A stretch of 64,000 bases of DNA from Flavobacteriales bacterium (GTDB lineage: Bacteria > Bacteroidota > Bacteroidia > Flavobacteriales_F > PHOS-HE28). The notes beneath the pieces are model-generated. The model was not told the origin of the DNA and did not search any database. It was given only the letters and a program-made list of their open reading frames with translations. A program made the position numbers and the translations under genes. This document shows positions 16,381 to 25,329 of the stretch, piece after piece (the first letter of the stretch is position 1; each line of letters begins with the position of its first letter). The DNA lies in NCBI GenBank assembly GCA_016788635.1, contig JAEUSU010000007.1:1-64000 (forward strand). The letters run 5' to 3'.

Positions 16381-18225
16381 TCAGCTGAACGCCTGCATGT
16401 CGCACAAGCGGCGGTACTGCCCGCCAGCCGCATACAGTTGCTGGTGCGTGCCGCGCTCAATGATGCGGCCCTGGTCCAGCACGCAGATCTCATCGCAATG
16501 CTGGATGGTGCTGAGGCGGTGCGCGATCACCAGGCTCGTGCGGCCTTCGAGCATCTTGTACAGCGCCTCCTGCACCAGCCGTTCGCTCTCCGTGTCCAGC
16601 GCGCTGGTGGCCTCGTCCAGGATGAGGATGGGCGGGTTCTTCAGCACCGCGCGCGCAATGCTGAGGCGTTGCTTCTGTCCTCCGCTCAACCGGTTGCCAC
16701 CATCGCCGATGTTGGTCTGGTAGCCGTTCTCCAGTTTCAGGATGAAGTCGTGCGCGTTGGCGATGCGTGCGGCCCGCTCAATATCCGCCTGCGCCACACC
16801 CGGCGAACCGAAGGCGATGTTGCCTGCCACCGAATCGTTGAAGAGGATGCTGTCCTGTGTGACGATGCCCATGAGCGCGCGCAGGTCGCGGATGCGCAGG
16901 TCGCGGATGTCGTGCCCATCGATCAGCACCGCACCGCTGGTGACATCGAAGAAGCGCGGCAGCAGGTTGGCCAGGGTGGTCTTGCCGCCGCCGCTGGTGC
17001 CCACCAGCGCCACGCTGCGTCCCTTGGGCACCACCAGCTGGATGTCGCTGAGCACCGCCCGACGAGGGGAGCCATCGGCCGGCGGGGCCTCGTAGGCGAA
17101 GTGCACGTCGCGGTATTCGATGCGGTCATTGAACGCGGTGATGGGCCGGGCATCGGGCTTCTCCTTCACGGTGTTCTCCACGCCGAGCAGGTCGAAGATG
17201 CGCTGCCCGCTGGCGGCCCCGCGTGTGATGCCGCTCCAGCCCTGGCTGAAGCCCTTGATGGGGGCCAGCAGCTGGCTGAAGATGATGATGAAGCCCAGGA
17301 AGCTGTCGCCCGATAGCGAGGGGTCGGCGCCGAGCACGAGCGAGCCGCCGATGTACGCGATCACCACCATCACCACCGCGCCCAGGGTCTCGCTCAGCGG
17401 TGAGGCGATGTCCTGCCGGTTGAGCATGCCGATGCTGCCCTTCATGAGCAGCTCGTTCTCGCGGGCGAAGCGCCGCTCCATGTCGGCCTCGCCGTTGAAG
17501 GCCTTGATGACGCGGATGCCCGTGAGGGTCTCCTCCACGCGCGCCAGCAGGTTGGCGGTCTGCTGTTGCACGCGCGTGCTGCGGCGCTTCAGGCTGCGGC
17601 TGATGCGGCCGATGAGCAGCCCGCTCACCGGCAGCAGCAGCAGGCTGATGAGCGTGAGCCCCGGCGAGAGCGTGATCATGGTGGCCAGGAAGAGGATCAC
17701 CGCCACGGGCTCGCGGAAGATCATCTCGATGTAGTGCATCACCGAGTACTCCACCACCTGCATGTCGTTGGTGATCAGCGAGAGCAGGTCGCCTTTGCGC
17801 TCGCCGCTGTGGTAGCGCAGGGGCAGCTCCAGGAACTTGCCGTAGATGCGGGCGCGCAGGTCGCGCACCAGCCGGTTGCGGAAGTCGCAGATGGCCACCA
17901 GCGCCAGGTAGCGGAAGAGGTTCTTCAGCAGGAAGAGCAGCACCACCGCGATGCAGATCACCAGCAGGGCCCCCATGGCACCGCGCTGCTCCATGAGCTG
18001 CGTAAGGCCCCAGTTGAAGCTGCCCTCGAGGCCCTCGCGGCTCCACAGATGGGCCGGGCGCTCATGTACGGGCTGCACCTGGCCCAGCAGCAGGCGCAGG
18101 AAGGGGATGAAGAGCAACAGCGAGGCCAGATGGAACACGGTGGCCAGCAGGTTCCACAACGCGTTCAGGAAGGCGAAGTGCCGGTAGGGCGCCCCGAAGC
18201 GAAGGATCCGGAAGAAGTTGCGCAT
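16381..18225 (-). CDS. MsbA-like ABC exporter (fused membrane and ATPase domains)
   Basis: 614 residues: six transmembrane helices (about 15-330), then an ATPase with Walker A GTSGGGKTTL (Lys415), Q-loop GIVTQDSILF, signature LSGGQKQRLSIARA, Walker B ILILDEATSALD (about 535) and switch IAHRLSTI. The layout and the type IV exporter fold match MsbA-type lipid flippases, and the neighbouring cell-envelope genes fit. A multidrug exporter of the same family cannot be excluded. A TAACTTCG box is 34 nt upstream. Confidence 0.9.
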   Translation of the reverse strand: MRNFFRILRFGAPYRHFAFLNALWNLLATVFHLASLLLFIPFLRLLLGQVQPVHERPAHLWSREGLEGSFNWGLTQLMEQRGAMGALLVICIAVVLLFLLKNLFRYLALVAICDFRNRLVRDLRARIYGKFLELPLRYHSGERKGDLLSLITNDMQVVEYSVMHYIEMIFREPVAVILFLATMITLSPGLTLISLLLLPVSGLLIGRISRSLKRRSTRVQQQTANLLARVEETLTGIRVIKAFNGEADMERRFARENELLMKGSIGMLNRQDIASPLSETLGAVVMVVIAYIGGSLVLGADPSLSGDSFLGFIIIFSQLLAPIKGFSQGWSGITRGAASGQRIFDLLGVENTVKEKPDARPITAFNDRIEYRDVHFAYEAPPADGSPRRAVLSDIQLVVPKGRSVALVGTSGGGKTTLANLLPRFFDVTSGAVLIDGHDIRDLRIRDLRALMGIVTQDSILFNDSVAGNIAFGSPGVAQADIERAARIANAHDFILKLENGYQTNIGDGGNRLSGGQKQRLSIARAVLKNPPILILDEATSALDTESERLVQEALYKMLEGRTSLVIAHRLSTIQHCDEICVLDQGRIIERGTHQQLYAAGGQYRRLCDMQAFS

Positions 18226-18259
18226 GTGGAACGTCCCGTGGCAGCGGGAGGGAAGGCGG

Positions 18260-18267
18260 CGAAGTTA
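18260..18267 (-). promoter_or_regulatory. -7-like box TAACTTCG for the MsbA-like gene
   Basis: Minus-strand TAACTTCG, 34 nt before the ATG at 18225. Confidence 0.4.
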
Positions 18268-18397
18268 CCGTGGGCGGGGGAAGATGAACGGCGGGACAGG
18301 CAATGCCAATACCGCTGCAAAGGAGCATCCTGGCAGGCTGGGATTAGCAAAGCACCCCATCCTGTCGGTAAACTTGACCTACCCAACCCCATCCGCC

Positions 18398-19955
18398 ATG
18401 AAGCCCTTCATGCCTTCGTTGAGCGTTGTGTTCCTCAAGCTGCCTTCTTTCCTATTGGCCCAGACCCCTTGGAAACAGGATGGTTTCATTCAGAACGTCG
18501 GGCAGCTTCAACACCCCGATGGCAGCCCTGCGCAGGAGGTGCTGTATAAATGCGCGGGGGGGGGGGTACAACTTACTCTTTCTGCATGACCGCTTCATCT
18601 ACGAGATACGATACGTGGAGAAGCATGCCTTGGAAGCGCATCAACGGGCCAAGTCCCCGATGGAGCGTTCCACGTTGATGTGCAAGTCGCAGTTGGTGGA
18701 GTATGTGTTCGGCCATGGCCAGGGGCGTTCACAACTCATCGCGGATGAAGGGACACCCGGCAAGGTATCGTATGCGCGAAGCGAGGGGGCATTACGCCCC
18801 TCGGTGCATCAACAACTCACGTACAAAAATGCCTTCCCGAAAGTTGATCTCGTCTTCACCATCGCAGCTGATGGCCGATGCAAGTACGACGTCATCCTTC
18901 GCGAAGGCGCGCGGCTTTCCGATGTGGACTTCCGGATCGAGGGGCTGGACCCCGGCCTGTTGAAGCCGCAAGGCAACGCCCTGGTGGCGGACCTGGAGTT
19001 CGGCCGGTTCAAGGAGCAGATCCCAGAGGCCTACCATGAGAAGAACGGTTCACGCACGCCCCGCGAACTACGCTATGCGCAGGATGAGCGAGGGCATCTG
19101 ATGTTCGCGGGATCATCTGGCATTGAAACTATACCACAGGGCGAAACGCTCGTCATTGACCCCATCGGTTCGATCGAATGGGGAACCTATTTCGCGCCCC
19201 CGGACATCAGCCGTGCGGTTAGCACAGTGGCTCAGCCGGACGGGGTCTTCTACGTGACTGGCGATTGCCGTAGTGATGCATTAACCCCTGCACAAGCCGC
19301 GGCGCTGCACGCGAACATGGCCGCCTGGCAGAGCTCCATGGCCGCGCTGGCCGATTACAATGCCACGGCCATCGCCAATGCCGATGCGGCCCGGCAGGCT
19401 GAAGCCCTGCTTCTCCAGTCCGAAACGGGCAACATCGCCTCTTCCGAGCTGATCGAGCAGAACGCACAGGCGGTGAACGCCATCTATCTGACCACCCTGG
19501 CGCAAAGCGGCGAGGACGTGGAATTCAGCAGCCAGCAGGCTGCCACACTCTTCTCCATTGCCGACCAATGTCCGCTATTAGGTGGCAACCCGGTATACCA
19601 AGCAAGGGCGCTCTACGCCCTAATCGACGAGGAGGCCGAGTTCGATGATGCCTTGCTCTGCATCACGGAAGGTTTTGTGGTGAAGAACCTCGCGGAGCCC
19701 AGCCTGAGCGTGCGGGCCTACCCCAACCCGAATAGGACCGGACAGCTATTCCTTGAGATCGACGGCCTTGATGAAGGTGGTCGATCGATCATTGTTCTGC
19801 TCTACGACATCCAAGGGCGGCCGGTAGCCCAATTGCCCCTGGGTGGTCGCAAAGGAAGTGTGGATGTGAGCAAATTGACCCAAGGTCTTTACCACTGGAC
19901 GGTCCTTCTGGACGACGAGCGTATTGGTCAGGGTAAGGTGACGCTGTTCAGATAG
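18398..19955 (+). CDS. T9SS surface protein with DUF7948-like N-terminus; frame broken at an 11-G tract
   Basis: Starting at 18398 (MKPFMPSLSVVFLKLPSFLLAQ, signal peptide) the frame reads NVGQLQHPDGSP..VLYKCAGGG and then terminates at 18589. After the G-run the next frame continues YNLLFLHDRFIYEIRYVEK without a gap to 19955. One fewer G gives a continuous protein of 518 residues. The N-terminal 250 residues resemble the DUF7948 domain that normally precedes SBBP beta-propeller repeats. Here it jumps from VSTVAQPDGVFYVTG straight to a helical segment (PAQAAALHANMAAWQSS..) and a T9SS tail (VRAYPNPNRTG..GLYHWTVLL), so the propeller appears deleted. It is either a phase-variable locus, a decayed gene or a homopolymer sequencing error. 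Confidence 0.75.
18556..18566 (+). repeat. Homopolymer of 11 G inside a coding region
   Basis: An uninterrupted run of 11 G at codon 53-57 of the surface-protein gene. Ten G restore the reading frame and 11 G end translation at 18589. Slippage at such a tract would switch the protein on and off. Confidence 0.85.
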
Positions 19956-19988
19956 CGGGTCTCATCCACCCCCGAAACGTTGCTGGCC

Positions 19989-21479
19989 ATGTCATTCAAC
20001 AAGCTCCATCGCTTCAGTGCAACACTGGCCGCCGTGCTGCTGGTGCTCGCAAATGCTGCTGGGCAAGGGTTGAACAATCTGTGGATGGGGGGATATGAGA
20101 GCTGGAACGTACCTCCATGGGGTGGATCTGATATTGATTTCTTCCTGGGCACTCCAAGCATTACTGTTCATAGCCGGTCCATAGACCTCTCCTATACGAC
20201 TGCCAACATCACCGACAGCGCTGGCAACCTGCTCTTCTTCACCAACGGCGTGGTAGTGGGCAACGCACTGGGCGATACCATGCAGAATGGCTCTGGGTTG
20301 AACCCGAGTGATTACACGGACAATTGGTACCCCACAGGATTGCATCTGCTACAAGCCAATCTCATCCTGCCGATCCCAGGAACAACGCATCAGTATTTGC
20401 TCTTTCATTGCACGGTAGATCAAATACCGGGATTCACGTCACGGTATCTCTACATATCCAAAGTCGATATGAGCCTGAATGGTGGACTGGGCGCCGTGGT
20501 GTATAAGAACCAGTTGATCTACGATGGCGACCTGCAACCTGGGCGCTTGTTGGCCTTGCGCCACGGCAACGGCCGCGACTGGTGGGTTTATGCCCACGAA
20601 TTGAACAATGACGTCTTTCTTCGTTGGTTGGTGAGCCCTTATGAGATCAATGGCCCCACCATTCAGCACGTTGGAATCGTTCGCCCACCGGATGCTGCAC
20701 AGGTCGCGTTCTCATTAGACGGCCAGCGGTTCGCCTATTACTCGGGAGATTTCGGTTTGGACCTGTTCGAGGTGGACCGATGCGATGGCACATTCGTCCA
20801 AACCGGACACGTGGATGTAAGCGATGCTTATTACGGCTGGGGTGTCGCCTTTTCCCCAAGCGGTCGCTTCTTATACCTCAGCGCAGAGACGCGGCTGCAT
20901 CAAGTGGATGTTGATGCCACGGACATACAGGCCTCAATGTTGGAGATCGCAGAGTGGGATTCCACCTATTCACCGGGCTTCCCTTTCGCCACATTGTTCG
21001 GTGCTTCCAAACTGGCACCTGATGGCAAGATCTACATCAGCAGCATGAACACCACGGACAAGTTGCATGTGATCAACCACCCGGACAGTTTGGGCCTAGC
21101 CTGCGATGTGGTACAACACGGGATCACCTTGCCCACCTACTGGTCGAACTCTCTCCCCAACCACTCCAACTACCACCTGGGCGCCTTGGATGGCAGCATC
21201 TGTGACAGTTTGGGTTTGGGCGTGGTGGAGCGGAAGCCGGAGTTCAACCTCGCACTTTTCCCCAACCCCAACACAGGCGCCTTCACGCTCAGCTTCGCGC
21301 CACAGCCTGTCGCGGGTTGGCTGGAAGTGTATGATGTGAACGGGCGGCTGGTACATTCCGAGGGAATTGCACCATGGAGCCAATTGAAGCGCATGCATAC
21401 GAATCTGCAAGCTGGTGTATACCAATGCCGGCTGCGGTTCGGGGAAGAGCAGGTCGTACGCAGATTCATCGTGGAGTGA
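19989..21479 (+). CDS. T9SS-sorted propeller-like secreted protein, copy 1
   Basis: 496 residues from MSFNKLHRFSATLAAVLLVLANAAGQG (signal peptide). A TTG codon 9 nt earlier is a weaker start. The body carries WD/SMP-30-like strand motifs: GNLLFFTNGVVVG, RHGNGRDWWVYAHE, FSLDGQRFAYYSG, FSPSGRFLYLSA and KLAPDGKIYIS. This is the pattern of Bacteroidota secreted beta-propellers reporting elapsed events on a surface. The C-terminus (LALFPNPNTGAFTLSF..GVYQCRL) is a T9SS type A sorting domain. It is paralogous to 22108-23613. Function unknown; probably exported and cell-surface attached. Confidence 0.85.
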   Translation: MSFNKLHRFSATLAAVLLVLANAAGQGLNNLWMGGYESWNVPPWGGSDIDFFLGTPSITVHSRSIDLSYTTANITDSAGNLLFFTNGVVVGNALGDTMQNGSGLNPSDYTDNWYPTGLHLLQANLILPIPGTTHQYLLFHCTVDQIPGFTSRYLYISKVDMSLNGGLGAVVYKNQLIYDGDLQPGRLLALRHGNGRDWWVYAHELNNDVFLRWLVSPYEINGPTIQHVGIVRPPDAAQVAFSLDGQRFAYYSGDFGLDLFEVDRCDGTFVQTGHVDVSDAYYGWGVAFSPSGRFLYLSAETRLHQVDVDATDIQASMLEIAEWDSTYSPGFPFATLFGASKLAPDGKIYISSMNTTDKLHVINHPDSLGLACDVVQHGITLPTYWSNSLPNHSNYHLGALDGSICDSLGLGVVERKPEFNLALFPNPNTGAFTLSFAPQPVAGWLEVYDVNGRLVHSEGIAPWSQLKRMHTNLQAGVYQCRLRFGEEQVVRRFIVE

Positions 21480-22078
21480 TGGCCCTCAATACAACCATCG
21501 CCAACGCCGATGCGGCCCGGTAGGCCGAAGCACTGCTTCTCCAGTCCGAAACGGGCAACATCGCCTCTTCCGAGCGGATCGAGCAGAATGCGCAGGCCGT
21601 CAACGCCATCTATCTGGCCACCCTCGCGCAAAGCGGAGAGGACGTGGAATTCAGCAGCCAACAGGCAGCCACTCTGTATTCCATTGCCGACCAATGTCCG
21701 CTGGTAGGTGGCAACCCCGTGTACCAAGCCCGGGCGCTCTACGCGTTGATCGATGAAGACGCGGACTTTGATGACGCCCTGCTCTGCATCGCGGAAGGCT
21801 TCGTGGTGAAGAGCCTTGTGGAACCCAGCCTGAGCGTACAGGCCTACCCGAATCCGAACCGCACCGGACAACTGTTCTTCGAGATCGACGGCCTTGATGA
21901 GGGTGATCGATCGATCACTGTCCTGCTCTTCGACATGCAAGGGCGGCCGGTCGTTCAGCAGCCCCTGGCAGGTTGGAAGGGAAGTGCGGACGTGAGCCGC
22001 CTGGCGCAAGGCCTGTACCACTGGACCGTGCTTCTTGATGGCCAACGCATCGGACAGGGGAAGGTGACGCTGTTCTGA
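21479..22078 (+). pseudogene. Duplicated 3' fragment of the upstream T9SS surface-protein gene
   Basis: Reads ALNTTIANADAAR, then an in-frame TAG (CAG in the parent), then AEALLLQSETGNIASSERIEQNAQ through a complete T9SS tail to a stop at 22078. It aligns along its whole length with 19340-19955. It lacks a signal peptide and any N-terminal domain, so it cannot make a secreted product. Its presence between the two propeller genes marks the duplication junction. Confidence 0.88.
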
Positions 22079-22107
22079 TGGTGGTTTGTGTGCACCGCGT
22101 AACGTTT

Positions 22108-23613
22108 ATGGATTTGTCTTTACACAACCGCAAGCGCCTCAGCGCATCGATGGTTGCAGTGCTGCTGATGATCTCGAGCGCGATCGGACAGGGCTTGGAT
22201 AACCTATGGATGGGCGGCTACGAGAATTTCAGCCCCCCACCCTGGGGAGGTTCAGATGTTGACTTCGTCACTGGTAGCCCTGTGATAAGCCTGCAGGCTC
22301 GCGATATCGATCTTTATCATACAGCGACGAATATCACGGATGCCTCGGGCAATCTGCTGTTCTTCACTAATGGAGTAGTGGTGGGCAAGCAGGACGGGGA
22401 TACAATGCAGAATGGTAGCGGCTTAAACCCAAGCGATTACACGGACAACTGGTATCCGGCTGGACTTCTGCTCTACCAAGCGAACCTGATCATCCCCGAC
22501 CCTGGTGACCCAAATCATTATTACCTCTTTCATAGCACGATCGATAACCTGCCGGCATTCACCCCACAATATCTGTACGTTTCCGTGATCGACATGAGCC
22601 TGAACGGAGGTGAGGGGGAAGTGGTATCAAAGAACCTAGCGATCTTTGATGGCCCTCTACAGATTGGTCGGTTGAACGCGGTGCGGCATGGGAACGGACG
22701 CGACTGGTGGGTCTATGCCCATGAATACAACAGCGACGTGTTTCTCCGCTGGTTAGTCACTCCCCAGGGCCCCAGCGGTCCACTCAGCCAAAACGTTGGT
22801 CTGTACAAACCGCTGGATGCTGGCCAGGTAGTTTTCTCGCAAGATGGACAGCGCTTCGCATATTACACTGGTGATACTACTGGACTTGATCTATTCGATG
22901 TGGATCGCTGCGACGGAACCTTCACCTACGCAGGCCACGTCGACGTAGATAGTGTCCAATACGGTGTGGGGGTTTCATTTTCCCCGAGTGGCCGCTTCCT
23001 GTATTTGAGCGCAGTGACCGAATTGTACCAAGTGGACGCTGATGCCACGGACCTGCAAGCTTCGCTCACAGTGATCGCCGTTTGGGATTCGACCTATTCC
23101 CCTGGTTTCCCATTCCGTACGGTGTTCGGCGCTTCCAAGCTGGCCCCCGACGGCAAGATCTACATCAGCACGATGAACAGTACCGACAAGCTGCATGTGA
23201 TCAACCAGCCGGACAGCTTGGGCCTGGCCTGCGACGTGGTGCAGAACGGGATCACGCTGCCCACTTACTGGAAGAATTCGATACCCAACCACCCCAACTA
23301 CCACCTGGGCGCCTTGGATGGCAGCATCTGCGATAGTTTGGGGTTGGGCGTGGTGGATCGGAAGCCGGAGTTCAACCTCACACTTTTCCCCAACCCCAAC
23401 GCGGGGGCTTTCACGCTCAGCTTCGCGCCGCAACCTGTCGCGGGTTGGCTGGTAGTGTATGATGTGAACGGGCGGCTGGTGCATTCCGAGGGGATCGCCC
23501 CTTGGAGCCAATTGAAACGCATGCATCTGGTGTTGCCAGCTGGTGTCTACCAATGCCGATTGATCTTCGGTGGTTCCGTGGCGGTCCGCCGCTTCGTGGA
23601 TTCTTCGCACTAG
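22108..23613 (+). CDS. T9SS-sorted propeller-like secreted protein, copy 2
   Basis: 501 residues from MDLSLHNRKRLSASMVAVLLMISSAIGQG; the ATG at 22108 gives a better signal peptide than 22078. Same domain order as copy 1: NLLFFTNGVVVG, RHGNGRDWWVYAHEYNSDVFLRWLV, FSQDGQRFAYYTG, FSPSGRFLYLSA and a T9SS tail LTLFPNPNAGAFTLSF. The 3' 400 bp are nearly identical to copy 1 whereas the 5' half has diverged. This suggests ongoing gene conversion of the sorting domain. Function unknown. Confidence 0.85.
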   Translation: MDLSLHNRKRLSASMVAVLLMISSAIGQGLDNLWMGGYENFSPPPWGGSDVDFVTGSPVISLQARDIDLYHTATNITDASGNLLFFTNGVVVGKQDGDTMQNGSGLNPSDYTDNWYPAGLLLYQANLIIPDPGDPNHYYLFHSTIDNLPAFTPQYLYVSVIDMSLNGGEGEVVSKNLAIFDGPLQIGRLNAVRHGNGRDWWVYAHEYNSDVFLRWLVTPQGPSGPLSQNVGLYKPLDAGQVVFSQDGQRFAYYTGDTTGLDLFDVDRCDGTFTYAGHVDVDSVQYGVGVSFSPSGRFLYLSAVTELYQVDADATDLQASLTVIAVWDSTYSPGFPFRTVFGASKLAPDGKIYISTMNSTDKLHVINQPDSLGLACDVVQNGITLPTYWKNSIPNHPNYHLGALDGSICDSLGLGVVDRKPEFNLTLFPNPNAGAFTLSFAPQPVAGWLVVYDVNGRLVHSEGIAPWSQLKRMHLVLPAGVYQCRLIFGGSVAVRRFVDSSH

Positions 23614-23700
23614 CTGAAAAGCGAAGGCTGGGTGGAGTAGCAGCGCGAGATCCGGAGCAGAGGGCGTTCCGCACGGGTAAGTCTTTCTCCCCGCACCTTC

Positions 23701-23708
23701 TACCTTCG
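23701..23708 (+). promoter_or_regulatory. -7-like box TACCTTCG upstream of the first Wzi-like gene
   Basis: TACCTTCG lies 25 nt before the proposed TTG start at 23734 and likely drives the three-gene Wzi-WecA-Wzi operon. Confidence 0.4.
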
Positions 23709-23733
23709 GCTCCCGCCGCCGAGGCGCGGTCCG

Positions 23734-25323
23734 TTGAAGGTGTCGCTGCTCCGCTCACTCGCCCATCCCTTGCCCTTCGTGCTGCTGGCCGCTGCCGCCA
23801 CGGCCCAGCAGAACGACGTGCCCTTTGAGCGCGACATCTACCTGGACCTGGAGCTGAACGCCGCCTGCCGCGGCAGCCGCATCCACAGCGGCATCAAGCC
23901 CCTGATCCAGAGCCGCGCCGACCTCACCGGCGTAATGGGCTACCGGCCGGACAAGCGCAAGCACTACTACGTGTTCACCGAGAAGCTCTTCAAGGAGCAC
24001 CTGGTGGAGGTGAAGAAGGATGGCGTGCGCCTGACGCTGGACCCCGTGTTCCGCTTCGAGCGCGGCTGGGACGTGCGCGACCCCAGCGACTTCGCCGACA
24101 CCACCACCTTCTACGTGAACTCGCGCGGGCTGTGGATCACCGGCAACATCGGCCCGCGGCTCTCCTTCCAGACCACCTTCTACGAGAACCAAGCGATCTT
24201 CCCGCAGTACATCTACACGCAGGCCCAGGCCACGGGCGTGGTGCCGGGGCAGGGGCGTATCAAGGGCTTCAAGAACCGCGCGTTCGACTTCGCCTGGGCA
24301 CAGGGCAACGTGAGCTGGAGCCCGCGTGGTTGGATCAACGTGCAGTTCGGCAACGGCCGCCACTTCGTGGGGCATGGCTACCGCAGCATCCTGCTGAGCG
24401 ATGTGTCCTTCAACCAGCCCTATTTCAAGGTGAACGTGCTGAGCCCGGACAAACGCTGGCAGTACAACACCATCCACACCAAGCTCACGCCCGGCGTGCT
24501 GCAGACCGACCGCCTGCCCACGGGCCAGAGCAGCGAGAGCCTCTTCTACTGGAAGCGCGCCGTGTTCCACCACCTGAGCCTGGACCTGGGCCGCGTGCAG
24601 CTGGGCCTGTTCGAGGCCAACATTTTCCAGAGTATCGACAGCACCGGCGTGGCACCGATCTCCTTCCGTGAGGTGAACCCCATCATCGGCGTGAACACCC
24701 TGCTGAACGGTTTTGCTGCCGGGCAGCAGGACCTGGTGGGGCTGGACATACGCGTGAAGCTCACGGACCTGCTCTTCGTGTACGGCCAGCTGGCCACGGA
24801 CGACCCCGGCCGCACCACCGGCTGGCAGGCGGGCTTCCGCTGGTTCCGGCTCTTCGGGAAGGACCTGCACCTGCAGGCGGAGTACAACAGCGCCAGCCGC
24901 TACCTGTACATGAACACGCCGGCGCGCATCAACCATGTGCACTACGGCCAGCCGCTGGCCCACCCCGCAGGCACCTGGTTCGATGAGTTCGTGGTGATCG
25001 TGGACGCCCGCATCAAGCAGCGCTGGCTGCTGCGTGCGCAGGTCAATGGCATCACCTACCGGTTGGACGGGCCCGATGGACTGAACCTTGGTGGCAACAT
25101 CTTCCGGCCCGATCCCGGAACGGACGTGGAGGGGGAGCCCCTCGTGCGCCAGATGTACATGCTGGACCTGAGCGCCGGCTGGCTGATGAACCAGATGACC
25201 AACATGCGGCTCAGCGCCGGTCTTCGCCTGCGCGACATCGACAACGCGCCGGACTTCCTGAGCAGCGCCTACTACTACGTGGCCTGGAGCACCAGCCTCT
25301 TCAACCGTTACTACGACTTCTGA
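23734..25323 (+). CDS. Wzi/RemB-like outer-membrane beta-barrel protein, copy 1
   Basis: 529 residues with signal peptide KVSLLRSLAHPLPFVLLAAAATAQ. No ATG precedes it; TTG at 23734 or GTG at 23740 must serve. Family motifs: FGNGRHFVGHGYRSILLSD (about 204-222), HYGQPLAHPAGTWFDE and alternating aromatic strands ending in RYYDF, typical of an outer-membrane barrel. Wzi anchors capsule at the surface in Proteobacteria; RemB is a related gliding-associated protein of Flavobacterium. It lies 6 nt before a WecA-like transferase and is paralogous to the gene after that. A role in export or anchoring of a surface glycan is inferred. Confidence 0.82.
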   Translation: MKVSLLRSLAHPLPFVLLAAAATAQQNDVPFERDIYLDLELNAACRGSRIHSGIKPLIQSRADLTGVMGYRPDKRKHYYVFTEKLFKEHLVEVKKDGVRLTLDPVFRFERGWDVRDPSDFADTTTFYVNSRGLWITGNIGPRLSFQTTFYENQAIFPQYIYTQAQATGVVPGQGRIKGFKNRAFDFAWAQGNVSWSPRGWINVQFGNGRHFVGHGYRSILLSDVSFNQPYFKVNVLSPDKRWQYNTIHTKLTPGVLQTDRLPTGQSSESLFYWKRAVFHHLSLDLGRVQLGLFEANIFQSIDSTGVAPISFREVNPIIGVNTLLNGFAAGQQDLVGLDIRVKLTDLLFVYGQLATDDPGRTTGWQAGFRWFRLFGKDLHLQAEYNSASRYLYMNTPARINHVHYGQPLAHPAGTWFDEFVVIVDARIKQRWLLRAQVNGITYRLDGPDGLNLGGNIFRPDPGTDVEGEPLVRQMYMLDLSAGWLMNQMTNMRLSAGLRLRDIDNAPDFLSSAYYYVAWSTSLFNRYYDF

Positions 25324-25329
25324 ACCCGC

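Larger units (their letters stand above)
19334..23613 (+). repeat. Two-copy tandem segmental duplication (unit about 2.1 kb)
   Basis: Unit 1 spans the 3' third of the surface-protein gene plus the propeller-like gene 19989-21479. Unit 2 spans the same 3' fragment (21479-22078) plus the paralogue 22108-23613. Order and spacing are kept (33 and 29 nt between module and gene). Similarity is much higher in the 3' part of the genes than in the 5' part. Confidence 0.85.
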
